Assembly (NCBI GenBank): GCA_047632595.1
Contig: JBLIDK010000048.1
Location: 1-14,191, forward strand
Direction: 5' to 3'
From: JBLIDK01 sp047632595
Lineage (GTDB): Bacteria > Bacteroidota > Bacteroidia > Sphingobacteriales > Sphingobacteriaceae
Length of the DNA: 14,191 nt
Shown: piece by piece, positions 13,282 to 14,191 of the stretch
How positions within the stretch are numbered: position 1 is the stretch's first letter
How the letters are laid out: every line of letters starts with the position of its first letter
Made by a program: the position numbers and the translations under genes
Notes under the pieces: generated by a model
Seen by the model: only the letters and a program-made list of their open reading frames with translations
Told to the model about the DNA's origin: nothing
The model's database searches: none

Positions 13282-14191
13282 ATGTTAAAAGCCATTATTA
13301 TCGGCTCTGGTATCGCAGGAATTGCAAGTGCTTTGCGCTTGAACAAAAAGGGATACGATGTTACTGTATTTGAGTCTAATAGTTACCCCGGAGGCAAGCT
13401 TCATGCTTTCAAAAAAGATGATTATCGTTTTGATGCAGGCCCTTCTCTTTTTACAATGCCCTGGTTGGTCGATGAGCTTTTTGAACTTTACGATTTAAAC
13501 CCTAAGGATTACTTTAATTATAAATCTATAGATGTGGTTTGTAATTATTTCTGGGAAGATGGTACAAAATTCTCAGCAAAATCAGATGAAGCAGCGTTTG
13601 TAAAAGAAGCTGCTGAACGATTTGACACAAAACCAGAACTTATTTTTAACTATTTAAAAAGTAGCAGAGAGAAATACGATCTTACAGCAAGCCTTTTTTT
13701 AGAAAAATCATTACATAAACTAAAAACCTATCTTTCTAAAGACACCATAAGAGCTCTATTGGCTTTATCTAAGCTATCTATTAACTCTACGCTCAACGAA
13801 GTCAATCAGCAATATTTTTCCAATCCTCATCTGGTACAACTATTTAATCGCTACGCAACCTATAATGGATCATCTCCTTATAAGACACCGGGGATTATGT
13901 CAATGATTCCTCATCTTGAAATGAACCAAGGAACCTACTTTCCAAAAGGTGGAATGCATGCGATTACAAAAAGCCTTTTTGAGTTGGCCAAAGGTCAAGG
14001 AGTAAAATTTCAATTTGACACACCAGTCCAAAAAATCGAGCATCAGGCAGGTCGTGTGACGGGTATTTCCACTCACCAGGAATTTCATACAGCGGATTTG
14101 GTTGTTTCCAATATGGATATTTTCTCAACCTACAATCGCTTATTGGAAAACACTAAGAAGCCTGAACGTGTATTGAAGCAAGAGCGGTCAA
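13282..14191 (+). CDS. crtI: CrtI-family carotenoid desaturase (phytoene desaturase type), N-terminal part, runs off right edge
   Basis: The frame opens with ATG at 13282 and remains open to the window end (303 residues of an expected 490 or so). Residues 5-13 are IIIGSGIAG, the dinucleotide-binding GxGxxG, and Glu31 in VFES would bind the ribose of FAD. YPGGKLHAFKKDDYRFDAGPSLFTMP (in two parts: 35-45 and 46-60) is the characteristic CrtI N-terminal signature. Later pieces such as FNRYATYNGSSPYKTPGIMS and YFPKGGMHAI also fit the family. The enzyme is a peripheral membrane FAD protein that introduces double bases-conjugating desaturations into phytoene or a related carotenoid. The exact reaction (CrtI or a ketolase-like relative such as CrtD) cannot be settled from the N-terminus. 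Its promoter carries an inverted repeat. Unlike the region to its left, the gene shows no damage here. Confidence 0.9.
   Translation, partial: MLKAIIIGSGIAGIASALRLNKKGYDVTVFESNSYPGGKLHAFKKDDYRFDAGPSLFTMPWLVDELFELYDLNPKDYFNYKSIDVVCNYFWEDGTKFSAKSDEAAFVKEAAERFDTKPELIFNYLKSSREKYDLTASLFLEKSLHKLKTYLSKDTIRALLALSKLSINSTLNEVNQQYFSNPHLVQLFNRYATYNGSSPYKTPGIMSMIPHLEMNQGTYFPKGGMHAITKSLFELAKGQGVKFQFDTPVQKIEHQAGRVTGISTHQEFHTADLVVSNMDIFSTYNRLLENTKKPERVLKQERS

Noticed and set aside
13900..14088. Minus-strand open frame inside the crtI gene
   Set aside because: It is antisense to a clear CrtI reading frame and has no recognisable motif.
1..14191. tRNA, rRNA or CRISPR features
   Set aside because: No cloverleaf-like segment with CCA or TTC-loop pattern, no rRNA-like stretch and no regularly spaced direct repeats were seen. 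The only tandem repeat is the coding one in the cold-shock gene.

Overview
The window comes from a low-GC member of the Bacteroidota, most likely a flavobacterium. The evidence is a TonB receptor with an N-terminal carboxypeptidase-regulatory-like domain, a DUF2480 protein, the Bacteroidota type of cold-shock protein with a lysine-rich head, a DbpA-like helicase, TAnnTTTG promoter boxes without Shine-Dalgarno sequences, and a CrtI-type carotenoid desaturase. The genus cannot be decided from this window.

The left part (1-10232) is compact and mostly on the minus strand. It starts with the end of a DUF2480 gene on the plus strand, which converges on a MarC-family membrane protein. Next come a cold-shock-domain protein with a long repeated tail, a PLP-dependent enzyme of Cys/Met metabolism (probably methionine gamma-lyase type) four bases behind a DEAD-box helicase, a universal stress protein, and a conserved hypothetical. 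A TonB-dependent receptor overlaps a severely shortened B1-type metallo-beta-lactamase by one base. The run ends with a group III truncated haemoglobin that overlaps an M19 dipeptidase by four bases (ATGA).

The right part (10233-13156) is a gene graveyard. Translated frame by frame, it holds a methyltransferase broken by at least three frameshifts and joined to the last ~34 residues of a glycosyltransferase. It also holds a TIGR01777-type epimerase with several frameshifts, a stop codon and a lost NAD-binding glycine motif, plus a small conserved gene with a frameshift that still overlaps the epimerase start by ATGA. One intact gene, a CDGSH / 4Fe-4S / CDGSH iron-sulfur protein, survives in the middle. 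Two other stretches (10399-10530 and 12156-12360) look like debris I could not identify.

From 13282 the window enters an intact carotenoid gene (phytoene-desaturase family, plus strand) that runs off the right edge. Its promoter carries a perfect 9-bp inverted repeat immediately upstream of a consensus -7 box, a plausible operator.

The most interesting points are the duplicated acidic/lysine-rich tail of the cold-shock protein, the doubly deleted but still open metallo-beta-lactamase gene behind the receptor, the decayed polysaccharide and epimerase genes around an intact Fe-S gene, and the crtI operator candidate. I found no RNA gene, CRISPR array or insertion sequence.
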